From positions 1,729,694-1,793,693 of the forward strand of contig PDUO01000001.1 of the NCBI GenBank assembly GCA_003008705.1: a stretch of 64,000 nucleotides of DNA, read 5' to 3'. Origin of the DNA: Pezicula radicicola (lineage: Eukaryota; Ascomycota; Leotiomycetes; Helotiales; Dermateaceae). Positions within the stretch are counted from its first letter, which is position 1, and every line of letters starts with the position of its first letter. Below are positions 23,427 through 35,156 of this stretch, in pieces. The notes beneath the pieces were generated by a model. That model saw only the letters and a list, made by a program, of their open reading frames with translations. It did no database searches and was not told the DNA's origin. The position numbers and the translations under genes were made by a program.

Positions 23427-24235
23427 TGCGAAAGAGATGACTGCCAGTTGAGAAGTGCGAAGCAAAATAGAAAAGAAAATAAACCAGCAATTAAAAGAGA
23501 AATGGGACGTTGTTGAGAAGATTGAAGCTTCTGCTGAAGATATAAGGTGGGAGTTAGGGTTGGCGCTGGAATGGCTACGTCATCTTACGTTCCACAGCAT
23601 AAACTTATTTAGGCTTCATGACAATTCCAATTTCATTCTCTTGATCCTACTGCTAGGTACTGTAGTTCACAAGATCTGGAGGATGCAATCTCATCAATTT
23701 GATATACTCTTGACTCTGTCGCTTCGATTCATACCATCTGGGCTGTGTACCACCAGATGAGGAGTTATTACAGAACAATCTTGACCTTCGGCTACACCCG
23801 AAACTCACCCATTTGCATCGTCGGAAAACCCCCCATTTCAAACAGGACGAGTAAATGTCTCGTAATTTTTAAAAGATAGGATGCATCACTAGCATCAATG
23901 TCCTCCCGAGTTGGTTAGTCTGGCAAGTACGAAAGTACCAAAATCCGATCAACCTGCCCCGCACTTTACCCCACTACGGCACCACAGTGATAGGTAGGCG
24001 TCATCCTCGTCCAGACCGACTCCGAGGCAAAGAGAAGGGAAGAGCACGGCGAATAAAATAAAAGGACCTCGGAGACGATGCAAGCCATAATGCTATAAAA
24101 GACCATTATGGTGCGGAGAATCCCCCTCTAGCACCAAGATCAGACTCCTATAAACAGAAGGCCTCTCTCTGTCCCTTCCCTAAAATACCTTACACGACTC
24201 TCAACATCACAATTTAGGTATATAGAATTGCAAAA
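23427..24235. promoter_or_regulatory. Divergent promoter region between FMN oxidase and alcohol dehydrogenase
   Basis: About 0.8 kb separates two oppositely oriented oxidoreductase start codons. TATAAAAG at 24094-24101 lies about 140 bp upstream of the alcohol dehydrogenase ATG and is the likely core promoter on the plus side. Shared regulation is possible but not shown. Confidence 0.45.
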
Positions 24236-26066
24236 ATGGCAGCAGTAGCTACTCAACAAGCCGTCGAGATTCCTAAGAAGTACAAGGCGATTGTGTATGA
24301 TCAGCCTGGAAAGATTTCCACCAAGATCGAGGAGTTGGTAAGTCTTAAGTTCTCAGAGTAAATTTGCCTCTTGTAGGCTGAATCTACTGATTGCTCCTAA
24401 ATCATGTTTGAGCTACTCCTGATACATCTGGAACAATTAAACTAACTCTGAGTCTCTGACCACTAGGAGACACCGGAGCCCGGCGCTGGAGATGTTCTCG
24501 TTCGATTGTGAGGGCTATGCATATGCGCCATTTTGCGTTGCTTGTCCTTGGCTGACAGGTTATTGTTTTGTAGGACTCATTCCGGTGTTTGCCATAGTGA
24601 TATGGGTGTTATGGAGAACTCATGGTAAGCGCTTCATTTCCTGCTGTGACGCCAAGGTCCATTTGCTCACCAATCTCAAGGAGAGGACTTCCATACCCAA
24701 CGCAACCTGGTCAGGTTGGAGGCCGTAAGTACCCAATTTCTCGGAACAGACTTGCCCCTTTCCCCTTTCGAGTCGATCACTCATTACTCCTAAATCGTGT
24801 TTGAGATCCTCTTGATAATATCTAGAGAGAGTAAACTAACTCCGAGTTTCTGATTAGACGAAGGCGTGGGAATCATCGTGAAGTTGGGGCCAGGTTCAGA
24901 GAATGGCCGAGTAAAAGTCGGCGACAGAGTTGGAATCAAATGTGAATCATACGGCGAGAAGTAAAGTCTAAGAATGAGTGCTGAAATTGGATACCTAGGG
25001 ATTGCCTTTGCTTGCCAGTCTTGCCCTGCCTGCCTCGAAGGCGAAGACGGCGTTTGCTTTGTGAGTAATTTCCGATGGGTCTTGGGAACATTCAGCTGAT
25101 TGATTTGAAACCCAGAATCAAAAGATTTCTGGATATTACTGTATGGTTCTTCCGGCTGCTCCGACCAAGCTCGTAACTGAACAAGTCATAGATCCAGGAA
25201 CCTTTCAGCAATATGCTCTAGCACCTGCCCATTATGTTACCCCTATTCCTGAGTCCCTGAGCTCCGAAGAAGCGGCCCCAATGCTTTGCGCTGGCGTTAC
25301 AACATACTCGTGAGTGCCGAGGCCGCTCGCACAGCCTCAGAATGGCCTCAAATTTGGCCGCATACAAAGTAGGCAGAACTGACCCTTTTTTCAGAGCCTT
25401 GCGCAAATCAGACGCGAAAAGTGGCCAGTGGGTCGTTATCGGTAAGGTAAAATTCTTTCCTCCCTTATACTTTACTAACTGGAATAGCTGGTGCTGGCGG
25501 TGGCCTGGTAAGGACACATTCTTTCCCTTCAGCTTCCAACTAACGCTAAGCAGGGCCACTTGGCCTGTCAAATTGGAAGTAAAGGGATGGCATTACGAAT
25601 TATTGGAGTTGACCATCCCAGCAAAGAGCAACTTGTGATGGACTGTGGTGCGGAGGCTTTTGTCGATATTACTAAATTTGACGATAAAAGCATAGGCGAG
25701 GAAGTAAAGAGAATCACGGGGGGTCTTGGGGCTAGCGCGGTAATCGTCTGCACAGCGTCAAACCGAGCGTATGCTCAAGCACTTAGTTTCCTTCGATTTG
25801 GAGGAACACTTGTTTGTGTAGGTATGCCAGAGGGAGACATGGTTCCCATTGCGGGAGCCATGCCTGCGACAATGGTCAGTCAGGCGTGGAAAATCAAGGG
25901 TTCTGCTGTAGGCAACCAACGTGAAGCACTAGAGGTTCTCGACATGGCAGCTCGAGGAATAGTCAAAACCAAGTACAGGGTAGAGACAATGGATAAGTTG
26001 ACGGAGGTTTTCGAGGAGATGTCGGCAGGCAGGATGCAGGGGAGGGTGGTGTTGGATCTGCAATGA
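24236..26066 (+). CDS. Zinc-dependent alcohol dehydrogenase (MDR family)
   Basis: Ten exons: 24236-24337, 24467-24507, 24574-24624, 24681-24724, 24858-24941, 24999-25060, 25116-25309, 25395-25441, 25488-25507 and 25554-26066. They assemble in frame to 385 residues. Catalytic zinc ligands are Cys54 in T-H-S-G-V-C-H-S-D and His80-Glu81 in G-G-H-E-G, the latter created by splicing exons 4 and 5. The structural zinc site is C113-x2-C116-x2-C119-x7-C127. The Rossmann motif G-A-G-G-G-L-G-H-L-A (about 210-219) spans exons 9 and 10, exon 9 being only 20 nt. This is the fungal Adh1-like/propanol-preferring type, using NAD and acting on primary alcohols such as ethanol. All zinc ligands are present and the frame is open throughout, so the gene looks functional. 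Confidence 0.92.
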
Positions 26067-27994
26067 ATTGATGTTATAGGCCGACATGTATCCTATAGGG
26101 CTGCACAGGACGTAGATGATTGGAGTGATATACGACTGATTGATAAGAGCCCTCAGGCAGCGCGATGTGTCAGAAGATGAAATGTTTGAAGCGTACGAGC
26201 GACGGATGGATGAGGGTACTTCAAAAGGGGTTTTTTTTTCTTTCCGAAAAGGTCTAACTGCAGATGTACTACCGGCAATTGAGAGTAGTAGCCTTGCGCC
26301 ACACGGCTGAAGACCTCCATAACCTTCATTATTTCCAACACGCGGCTTTTTATACGCGCCGTTGAAACTTCCAACAATGTTGAGATCTGACGAGTCCGAC
26401 TGTCCGATGACTCCATCATACGAAGTAGAGTATTTTCTTGAACACCACACTTGCTTGTTCAGGCTTTGCGGACTACTTGGCAGAACCTTATCCTGCCCAA
26501 CTAGTTAATTTAATTCCCTATGTTAAGGTAGAATAAGGTCAAGGAAGTGAAAGCATCTCAGAGCCAGATAAAATCAGAGGGGCGAAAAGTGCTCGCGTAG
26601 CTCCGAGGGTAGGAAAAAAAAAAGGTTGCGTGTTCTTCTCGAAAGTCCATCGCTAGATGGTATACCCATTACTCAGCTCAGCATAATTATGACTTTCAGA
26701 CATTTAACTCGCTGGCCAACACCTCTGATATCTCGCCGGTAGTCACGCCCCAGATCACGGGTCGACGGGTCGCCTGGATCTTGGGGAGCTCGTCCCGTCG
26801 TTGCGTCCCGTTTGGGGTCCATGTGTACGGCGCAGCAATATTGGAAATACCGCGGATTTCGTCACTTGACAGGCTTGTACCTGCGGAAGGTGCATAACTT
26901 TCATATGTGCATGCACGCAGACACTGCTTGTGTTGGGGACGACTTGATGATTTTGCAGAATTGTGTGACTGGTAAATTGTCGCTGTGAAAGTGAGGACGA
27001 GCCAGCCTACCGCGATGTAGAGCAACCCAACATTCTGAGTATTCTCCACCCGACTGTCCGACTTCGTACCTCCACCACCACCATATTACACGCACTCTTT
27101 GATAGCTCCGTAAGATGTTGCAGTTGCAATGAGCGCGCATGTCTGTGTGGTAATGGTATTGGTTGTGTTGTGTGGATGGGTTGCAAGGAGTGACCGGCGC
27201 AGGAGCAGAATGCGGCAGTGTGAGTGAGTGACTGAGTGAGTGAGTGGTGAGGTGAGTGAGAGAGCCTTGTGGGTCGTCCAAAGTGCACCGTTTGTTCGAT
27301 CGATTTACGAGTACTCCTGTTCGACCTGGTCCCTGGGGGGTGGAGAATAGAAGAAATGATGGAAGAAAGGAGAGAGAAATTTCTGGTACAAAGGATTCAG
27401 CTTTGGGCCTTGAAACTGCGGTTCTCTTTCAGCTGTCAGCCTTGATACCTCGCTTGCGTCTGTAGCGTGTGTAGGGCCTGTAGGCTGGTGTAGCTATGTT
27501 TGCCAGGGATTCGGCAAGCGCCGGTGATCTTCCTTCTGCCTCCATTCGTGCATCCCTATGCATCCCCAAGATCTTGCTCCCCTTCCACGGATCACGCTAC
27601 CCACCTTCTCCTGGTCACCACTGACAGGATGCCTACTACCTTCTGTAGGCATAGCGTATCTATGATATGCCAATCTATGCCTGCCTGCTCTCTTCACCCA
27701 ACGTGGTGCGCGGCACAGTCACAGACTGCTATACACGCTACTGGCGGAGTCATTTAAACCTTCCAGTGGCTTCTCCTTTCGAAAAGGTCCAACATCATGA
27801 TATTATAGTCGAAGAAGCCTTAGCTGTGAAGCGGCCTTCTATGCGACCTCTCAAGCGTTTTTACGCGCCGTTGGAGAGGGGGGACAGGCTGAGTTGTACT
27901 GTACTGCTACCAACTTTTGCATTATGGACTTTTGCACACTGATATCGACATTTTCTCTGTAGGCAGAACACATCATCCACCATGGCCAGTTTAC
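26067..27994. other. Intergenic, no gene recognised
   Basis: This 1.9 kb contains a GTGAGTGA-type simple repeat at about 27220-27262 and scattered short open frames. The longest (26696-27049, minus) starts with GTG and has no internal ATG, so it is not called. Confidence 0.5.
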
Positions 27995-28004
27995 TATATA
28001 AAGG
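27995..28004 (+). promoter_or_regulatory. TATA box of the 415-aa unknown gene
   Basis: TATATAAAGG lies 57-66 bp upstream of the ATG at 28061. This is a strong consensus at a sensible distance and argues that translation starts at 28061, not at the ATG at 27917. Confidence 0.55.
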
Positions 28005-28060
28005 CACACGACCTTCACCATGGTGTTCGGTACCATCAAACCACCAGAACTCATCTTCTC

Positions 28061-29308
28061 ATGTCTGCACCAACCTCGAGCTTTAACAAGCTCTCGCTCT
28101 CCTCCAAAATGCCAAAGCCTTCTTCTTCCAAGAAAGGCGAGCGATCAGCAATCAATGATCCTGATCCGGATACTTCGAGTAGCGACGATGACGGTGAACC
28201 TGAAGCAAGCGGAAGCGACAGCGATGACGAAGGCGAAACCAACCTATTTGCCGTCCACCACTGCAGAAAGATAAATGACTACTACGCCTTTCAAATGGGT
28301 TTTGCGAAGAACGTTGTGAACGTAAGCGTTCGCGTTACCGACAAAGGAGTTGACTGCGACAGCAAGGAATGTAAGGAATGGCTTAGCGGACAACTGTATG
28401 GCGCAAGAGGAAACCTCGCAGTCCGCTCGCCATATGAACTAATCTCCACCCTCGGCATTGAGAAGGTCTGCGAGACTTTACACTGGGAGCACAAGGCAAC
28501 GGGCGATCCCCCTGAAGATATTGTTTGGGAGCTCAAGAGGCAACGTCTGAACTCAGAGCTCGGCTTGAAGACTAGGGGTATGGCACTTGGTAGGAAAAGA
28601 GCTGTTCAGTATATACTGGATGCCATGCTAGTTGGGGAGCACCGACGGGACACGTATCCGGAGAAAATCACTTTGGACAATATGTTTGTACCTCGCGACA
28701 TCGAAGCGACCCTTTGTAGGATGCTCTTATGCGACGATCAACTATTCTACCAGTTTAGTAGCGTCATTTCTCGCAACGAGCGCTACACTTTCTACAAGTT
28801 CAGAGCGCAGGCTAGAACTGTGTTCGTGCTACTCGACCAACATATGGAAGCTGGCCCTACAGCTGGGCAGACGCCATATGATGTGTCCTGGTGTGCCGAG
28901 GCCCTTTTCAACATCGTGGATGACATATCTTATGCTACATTGTCACGGCATGATCGTTCTGCCAGAGAAGATGCTGTCCAATGCTTGGTGTATATCCTTC
29001 AGGAGGTTGTCAAACGCAACGCCCTCTATCATCTGCTCATTGGGTCTCCACGCCACACATCGGCTCATGGAAACTTTGTCATTGGAGCTTTGAAAGGCCT
29101 ACGGGATGTCGCTGAGCGCTCTGCCGATGACTTGGAGGAAATTCTTGACACAATGCAACAGCCAAAGCTTGGTGCACCCGCAGGGTATGCCGATGAATTG
29201 AAGGTCCTTGTCAAGCAATTGAAGTCTGGACACGCATCTGGTGCAGCAGCGGGAAAGAGGCCAGGTGGACAATTGGAGAAGGGCAAGGGCAAGAAGCCAA
29301 TGAAGTGA
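28061..29308 (+). CDS. Unrecognised protein, 415 aa
   Basis: A single-exon open frame continues upstream to 27917, but the TATA box at 27995 supports the ATG at 28061. The first 60 residues are low-complexity and phosphorylatable (serine- and lysine-rich, then alternating Asp/Ser/Glu), resembling a nuclear or disordered tail. The body is globular. A segment with V-D-C-D-S-K-E-C-K-E-W-L and, 50 residues on, C-E-T-L-H could form a metal site reminiscent of a SWIM-like finger, but the spacing does not match the SWIM consensus and no assignment is made. The remainder is predicted helical, with many Arg/Leu pairs and a Lys/Gly-rich basic C-terminus. No domain family was recognised. Length, base composition and promoter support a real gene. 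It could be a lineage-restricted regulatory protein. Confidence 0.7.
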   Translation: MSAPTSSFNKLSLSSKMPKPSSSKKGERSAINDPDPDTSSSDDDGEPEASGSDSDDEGETNLFAVHHCRKINDYYAFQMGFAKNVVNVSVRVTDKGVDCDSKECKEWLSGQLYGARGNLAVRSPYELISTLGIEKVCETLHWEHKATGDPPEDIVWELKRQRLNSELGLKTRGMALGRKRAVQYILDAMLVGEHRRDTYPEKITLDNMFVPRDIEATLCRMLLCDDQLFYQFSSVISRNERYTFYKFRAQARTVFVLLDQHMEAGPTAGQTPYDVSWCAEALFNIVDDISYATLSRHDRSAREDAVQCLVYILQEVVKRNALYHLLIGSPRHTSAHGNFVIGALKGLRDVAERSADDLEEILDTMQQPKLGAPAGYADELKVLVKQLKSGHASGAAAGKRPGGQLEKGKGKKPMK

Positions 29309-29731
29309 CCTCTTCCTGAGTTGTTGTAATCAGACTCTGAAATCTCTTTTATCTCATTTTGTCTCTTGGAGGAATGTTTTTGAGATTTGGTCGCTCATTT
29401 ATAAAACTTCTCTCAGGCGAGGCTGCTTAGCCTTGTCTCTATTTTTCTTTTTATACGGCCACTCCTTGATGGATGGATGCACCCGCATCGCCAATGTTGG
29501 GTTTCTTTTCTTCAGACTTTTAGTCTTCCTATTACAAATTTTACACTTGAACTCGCAAAAGACTCTTTCGAATTTCCGTCAGCGTGAAGTTCCCAAAGCA
29601 GCTAATCGAACTTTCATTACTTGCTGTTCCCTTCACATAACAGGGCCTTAACAACTTCAAAAATCGCCTAAACAGAACGGTTTTCATAGCCTGAAAACTG
29701 ATATTCTCACCGTTGTTCGTTCTATAACTGC
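29309..29731. other. Convergent intergenic region
   Basis: Short region between the stop of the 415-aa gene and the stop of the broken alcohol dehydrogenase. It is T-rich after 29400 and no gene is recognised. Confidence 0.5.
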
Positions 29732-31159
29732 CTATACCATTTTAATCCCTGATTTCTGTTCTTTCCCGATGGCCTCCTCATCAATGAGGATTACTGGCTT
29801 CCCTTGCATCTTACCCGAGTGAGCCAATTCAACAGCATTGGGCACCTCATTGATTCCTTTGAACGGATTCGTGATGACCTTGATCTCATGTTTCGAAACC
29901 AGATCAAGCATCTTCTGCGCTTCGCCTCTAGAGCCTACATCTCATCAATACTTCCAACAGTCTCTATCAGGGAAGGAACAAGACTTACATATCAAACTTC
30001 CCTGAATCCTCACATCACGGAATACCAACTCTGCGAAAGGAACGCTAACCTTAGGAGGTTGAGCGATCTGAATCATAGTAGCATGCATCTTCGTAACCCC
30101 AACAGCAATACTCGCCGCATCCTCATGATCAGAAACATTCATGGTAGCATCAGCTCCCAACCCACCCGTCACACTCTGCACCTCCTTAATAACCTCCTCC
30201 CTCCCCTTCCTAGCATCAACCACAACCTCAGCACCAACATCCCTAGCAAGCTGCAACCCTTCATCCCTAGCATCAATAGCAATAACCCTCAACCCCAACG
30301 CCCTCGCCATCTGAACCCCTAAATGTCCCAATCCCCCACAATAGCCAAAGACTCCCCAGCTTTCAAACCAGCCCTTAATAAACCTCCCCAAACAGTGTTC
30401 CCAGCACATGCTAACGGCGCTGCTGATTGGAATGATAGGTTCGATGGGAGGTGGCATGCTTCTCGACTATCTACTATTTCGTATTCTGCGAATGATCCGT
30501 CTCGGTTTATTCCTAGACCTCCATCTGTCTTTACGCAGTATTGTGTGTTCTGTTCGGGACCGAGACAATCGTCGCAGGTTCCGCAGCGGTGGTAGGTTAG
30601 GCCGCAGAGGACTCGGTCGCCTGGTTTGAAGTTTTTTACTGAGGACCCGATGGAGTGGACTGTTCCTGCTCCTTCCTGGAGTTGGGGGTTTGGGTGTTAG
30701 TTTTTATTTTATTGTGTTTTTGGAGGTTTTTGAAGGGGGATTCGGTGATGAGAGATGGAGTACTTACGTGGGAACCTGTGCAGGGGAGTTTAGTTTTGAA
30801 GATTCCAGCTGTTACCATGCTGTCTGTGTGGCATCTTGAGAATAAGGATGTTAGTTTTTCTTTTGTTTTAAGCGTATGTGGACTCAATTTGGAAAAGGTA
30901 ATTGATCGAAGAAAGGTCCTGAGGAATTGGAGTATAGATGAGTTAGTGATGACTTACAGAGATCCAACTGCTACTTTTACCAGCATATCATGTTCATTGA
31001 GTTATTTTGGTACGGGAACTTGGTGGACTTTGTAGGGTTTGTTGTACTAGACTTTTGTTGGTAAATTTGGTGATAAGTGAAGAAGTGAAGGGTGAGTGAG
31101 TTATTTACTTCGACAACTTGGGCTGCTAGCATAGTGTCGGGAACTCCTGTGATTGCCAT
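29732..31159 (-). pseudogene. Second zinc alcohol dehydrogenase, disrupted by a stop codon and a frameshift
   Basis: Minus-strand exons 31109-31159, 30958-31046, 30768-30834, 29989-30675 and 29732-29934 reconstruct a zinc alcohol dehydrogenase from M-A-I-T-G-V-P-D-T to a normal end. Catalytic ligands (C-H-T-D-S; G-S-H-E-G after splicing), the structural-zinc segment (C-G-T-C-D-D-C plus a fourth Cys) and the coenzyme domain (G-L-G-H-L-G-V-Q-M-A) are all recognisable. Two lesions break it. An in-frame TAA at 31002-31004 falls where a Gln or similar residue is expected (P-V-P-K-stop-L-N-E). One base is missing from a five-C run at 30333-30337, inside the nucleotide-binding loop. Splice sites are intact, so inactivation looks recent. 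It is not a close copy of the alcohol dehydrogenase at 24236. An assembly error could explain the homopolymer indel but less easily the stop codon. Confidence 0.78.
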
Positions 31160-31746
31160 TTTGGAGAGAATTTGTGGATTAATTGGTGATTGATATGAAT
31201 TTAATTAAATTTAATTGAAAGAGTTCTGGTAAGGTTCTTCAGCTATCTCGTTATTTATAAGTATAAAAGTTGCGGGGTTGATGATTGTTAAAGTTATCGG
31301 CGTTAAGGACAAAGAAAGCTAGTTACATCATGTACAAATCCGATAGGTATTTGATTTGCAAGTTCTACAGTATAAGCTTTGTAGTAGTCTCGGATATACG
31401 ATGGGGGCGTTCTTCGAGGTTGTTTTGAAGTGCTTTGCTTTTATATGCTCAATGTTATGTCTGAAGTCAAACTGGCTCGGACTGATACCTTTCGTACAAA
31501 AGGCTGAGCTTTAGCCTTGTCAGCCTCGTACATCCCTGCGCAATGCACCTTGGCGGGTGTCAATTGTCAATGCAACCTCGTTCCAGATTAGTCCAATTTG
31601 AACCTTCTTCAGCCACCTCTCCTCTTTCATAATATCTGTCCATCTCAACCCTCTTTTCATCTTTCTCCAACTTCATACCCCTTTCGTGAATGTAGTTTGC
31701 TTTTACGGATCCTACTGGTTGTAATGCTAAAGATCCCGCGTCGTTG
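31160..31746. other. Intergenic between ADH pseudogene and acid phosphatase
   Basis: This divergent region holds the upstream sequences of both genes. A short TTAATTAAATT-type AT stretch lies at about 31200. No gene is recognised. Confidence 0.45.
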
Positions 31747-33692
31747 ATGCGGAAGAGCATGGCCGCGATGTCGTGGATTCAGTCAGCCAGAGAATTGGGG
31801 GAGATGTCTCCCCAACAGAAGAATTGGGCCAACTCGCGCTGCGGCCATATCCTGAAGACAGTAGCTTTAATATTCGCTATCAGTGTCTTCCTCTACTTTT
31901 CATCCATCATGTTCCTCGACCGGATTCTACTGCTCGCCTTAGCAGCTCATCAGGGAGAGAGCTCCCTGCCTGTGGCTCACCATCCCGTTCAAGCCTCAAT
32001 ATCTGGAAATGCGACTCCAACGATAGCATCAACAACGATAACAACGACAACGACGACGGTACCTCAGTATTTTCAGACGAGTCCCCAGATGTGGGCTGGC
32101 CCTACTGCTACCGGAAAAGCTCCGTTTTTGGCCCAGACGAATCCTGTTTCTTTTGCTGGTTCAGTCTCGTTTGTGCCTAATACTCCTTTAGAGACGGGCG
32201 TGCCAATTATTGGCCAGAATCAGAATGAGAGCATCTTTCATCTTATGGCAAACTTGTCGCCGTATTTTCCAAATCCGGTGGGCTTTGGAGTTGCTGAATA
32301 CCCGCTGCCGCCGGGTGCCAACATTTCACAAGTTCAGGTATTCAGGTCACGTGCTATGTCTGTGAGCGCTGAGCTAACTGATATTAGATGCTCTCTCGTC
32401 ATGGCTCGAGATATCCAACTACTGGGAGTGGTGTAGAAGTACTTGGTAAGAAGATTGCTGATAATGCTGGCAAGTTCAAAGCTTTGGGCCAGTACTCCTT
32501 CTTGAATGATTGGAAGTATGAGCTTGGATCTGAGATTCTTGTTCCCCGTGGTCGACAGGAGCTATTTGATTCTGGTATTCTGCATTATTATCAATATGCT
32601 CAACTGTACAATCCCAATAGCAAGATTATTGCCAGGACTACCACTCAGGACCGTATGCTAAAAGTAAGTTCTTTGCTCGTTTGAGATTTCATAATTTGAA
32701 AGTTTAAAATCAGTGCTAACATGAACTAGAGTGCAGAGTATTTCATGGCTGGGTTCTTCGGACTAGAGTGGACAAACAATGCGACTATCGAAGTCATAAT
32801 CGAAGAGAGTGGCTTCAATAACTCTCTGGCAGGCTATGACAACTGCGGAAATTCGAACACTTACCTCAATAAAGGTGGTGAGAATGCCACTCTTGAATGG
32901 ATAGAAGAATATTTACAGGAAGCAACCGTTCGATTTCAGAATCATATCGAGGAAATGGCGTGGACAACGTTTGATACATACGCAGCTCAAACCATGTGTC
33001 CCTATGAGACAGTTGCTTACGGCTATTCCGCTTTCTGCTCTCTTTTCACTTACGAAGAATGGGTTCACTTTGGTTACTCCATGGATCTCTACTTTGCCGG
33101 TACATCCGCATTTCAAAGCCCAACGGGCCGAGCCGTCGGTCTTGGTTATGTCCAAGAAGTTGTGGCGCGTCTTGAGAACCACACATTGGGCTATTCAGGC
33201 TCTCAAATCAACACGACGCTTGACAACAACACCGCCACTTTCCCTTTGAATCAATCACTCTATTTCGACTTCTCGCATGATACAAACATCATGTCTATTT
33301 TGACCGCCTTTGGTTTAAAACAATTCTCGGAATTCCTCCCATCCACACATTACCCAGGAGTTCACAATCTCACAGTCGCACACTTGGAACCTTTCGGTGC
33401 AAGACTCGACATCGAGGTCATAAAAACACCACAACCTCTAGACTTTAATAGAACGTATATCGATGGAGGCGAGACTACCTACGTCCATTTCATCCTCAAC
33501 CAAAGAACGATCCCGCTCGGTTTGAGTTTTGAAGAGTGTGGCGTTGACAGAATTGATGGTTGGTGCGAGCTGGAGAAGTTTCTGGGAGTGCAGAGGAAGC
33601 AGATGTCGCTTGCACAATATGATCTTGCCTGCGATGGCAAATACGATGCTGGAGAATATGGACACATTACCGATGGAGCGCCCAAGATATAG
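31747..33692 (+). CDS. Membrane-anchored histidine acid phosphatase / phytase-like
   Basis: Three exons, 31747-32337, 32388-32663 and 32730-33692, all phase 0; 609 residues. The first in-frame ATG is 31747, with later ATGs at 31762 and 31771 also possible. A single hydrophobic helix (I-L-K-T-V-A-L-I-F-A-I-S-V-F-L, residues about 35-58) after a cytosolic-looking start predicts a type II membrane anchor. A Thr-rich stalk follows. Exon 2 begins exactly at the catalytic motif R-H-G-S-R-Y-P (Arg201-His202), and the proton-donor H-D pair lies in F-S-H-D-T-N-I near residue 472. Many N-x-S/T sites and paired cysteines (E-E-C-G, W-C-E) indicate passage through the secretory pathway. The family hydrolyses phosphomonoesters such as phytate. 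Most fungal phytases are secreted, so the anchor is notable and suggests a cell-surface or endomembrane enzyme. Confidence 0.9.
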
Positions 33693-35156
33693 TTGGTTGA
33701 TTGTATTACTGAATAGATTGGATGGCGTTTGTTTTTGGTATGTAAGATGTATTTCTAGTCAAATTATAAACTATATAATCGTAGGTGAGAGGCTTCGTAT
33801 GAGAGCCTCTGCATTGGAGTCACCACTGCTCTCGCCAGCTCTACCATGCCCATCTGTACGGAATGGAAAGTTTGTGTTGGCTTAGAATAGTTTCTATTCG
33901 CCTTTCTCAACTATCTTATATATGGATTTGTTGGTCTGTGGAAGTAGTAGTCAACTTCCGAGGTTTAGTTGAGTTCATAAAAGATGAGTAGTTCTCTGAT
34001 TGAAAACATGACCTATACTCTGTATATGGAACTGATAAGTGAATCATGCGCAATCGAGTTTTTGGCATGGCGTTCTTGCTTTTACCTATTTTGGAAGAAT
34101 ACTTTGATTATGAGAATAGCACTGGTGGTGGGTAGGCTCTTATCATTGACTGCTCTGATATAGACAGCGCCGACGGGCCGATACGTCAAGGCTGCCTGCC
34201 TGCCTGCCTGACTGACTGACTGAGTGCTCGACTGCCTGACTACTGATAGCTGAATAACGGAGCGTGGGACGGAAAGTTAAGAAGCAGAAGAGTGATGAAT
34301 GGGCAAGGAACTTCTTCGAACTCATGATTTCCGAAGCCGTTACATGGGATACTTTAAGAGCCGGAGGGATTCTCGGGATCCTACCGCGTGTCAGTAATCC
34401 ATGTTAGGGGGGTTGCTGTGCCTGGTTTGGAGAGACTAAGGAATGGCCACGCATCTATGCATAACCAAGAACGAGAAGTGATGCTTGTCAGTATTTTCGC
34501 TGAGGAGCCGTTTCGACCTGCTGAAATGTGCTGCGTGCTGATGTCTCGCCTAACCACTTTGGGGCAGGTTTGTGTGGGAGGGGAATGCCTTTCAACGAAT
34601 AGTTTTGGGCTTTGCATTGCGAACCACTAGTTCGTCTCACCCCCCCTAGCGCAAGGCAACCAGTGCTAAATGTCACAGAGCCGCAAAGCAAAGCTTGGCG
34701 CGCGACCTACATGAGGAGAAGGGTGGGAAACGTGATAAGTACAGCTTAGATCGCGACTTATCATTCGTTCATATGCACCGACCGTGCAGCTTCCCAGTGC
34801 TGCTTCTCCGGTTTGTACATCACAGAGCTATGGATTTCTTCGCGTCTGTTTTTAGCGAACGGCCTGCATAGAATTCTTCCAATCATAATAATAATAACAC
34901 CACAGTTCTCACACAAATTTAATGGCAAAGAGCTACCTTCATGAAGTGTATTACTAGAAAGAGCAATAGAGGCTCTCGGTAAAATGTGCAGGACAGCCAG
35001 TAAATACGATGTCGTTGTTTTGGGCTTCCCGCTTTCCTTCAAAATGTATATATTCCAAGCTCCTTGGACTCTTCAATTTCTTTTTTGTAAAACTCCTTAG
35101 TCCGTTCACTTTACATTCATCCTAGACGATACATACACACATTACTTATCTTGTCA
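33693..35156. other. Intergenic with a short microsatellite
   Basis: There is a GCCT/GACT tetranucleotide tract at about 34190-34225. Short open frames lack motifs. A pyrimidine-rich stretch at about 35050-35130 is probably the 5' leader of the next gene. Confidence 0.5.
34190..34225 (+). repeat. GCCT/GACT tetranucleotide microsatellite
   Basis: Several GCCT units change to GACT units, an interrupted microsatellite in intergenic DNA. Confidence 0.8.

Noticed and set aside
26696..27049. 117-codon minus-strand frame with a hydrophobic N-terminus
   Set aside because: It begins with GTG, contains no ATG, has no domain match and no convincing upstream exon.
27917..28060. 48-codon N-terminal extension of the 415-aa gene
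   Set aside because: A strong TATA box lies inside it at 27995, so transcription most likely begins downstream.
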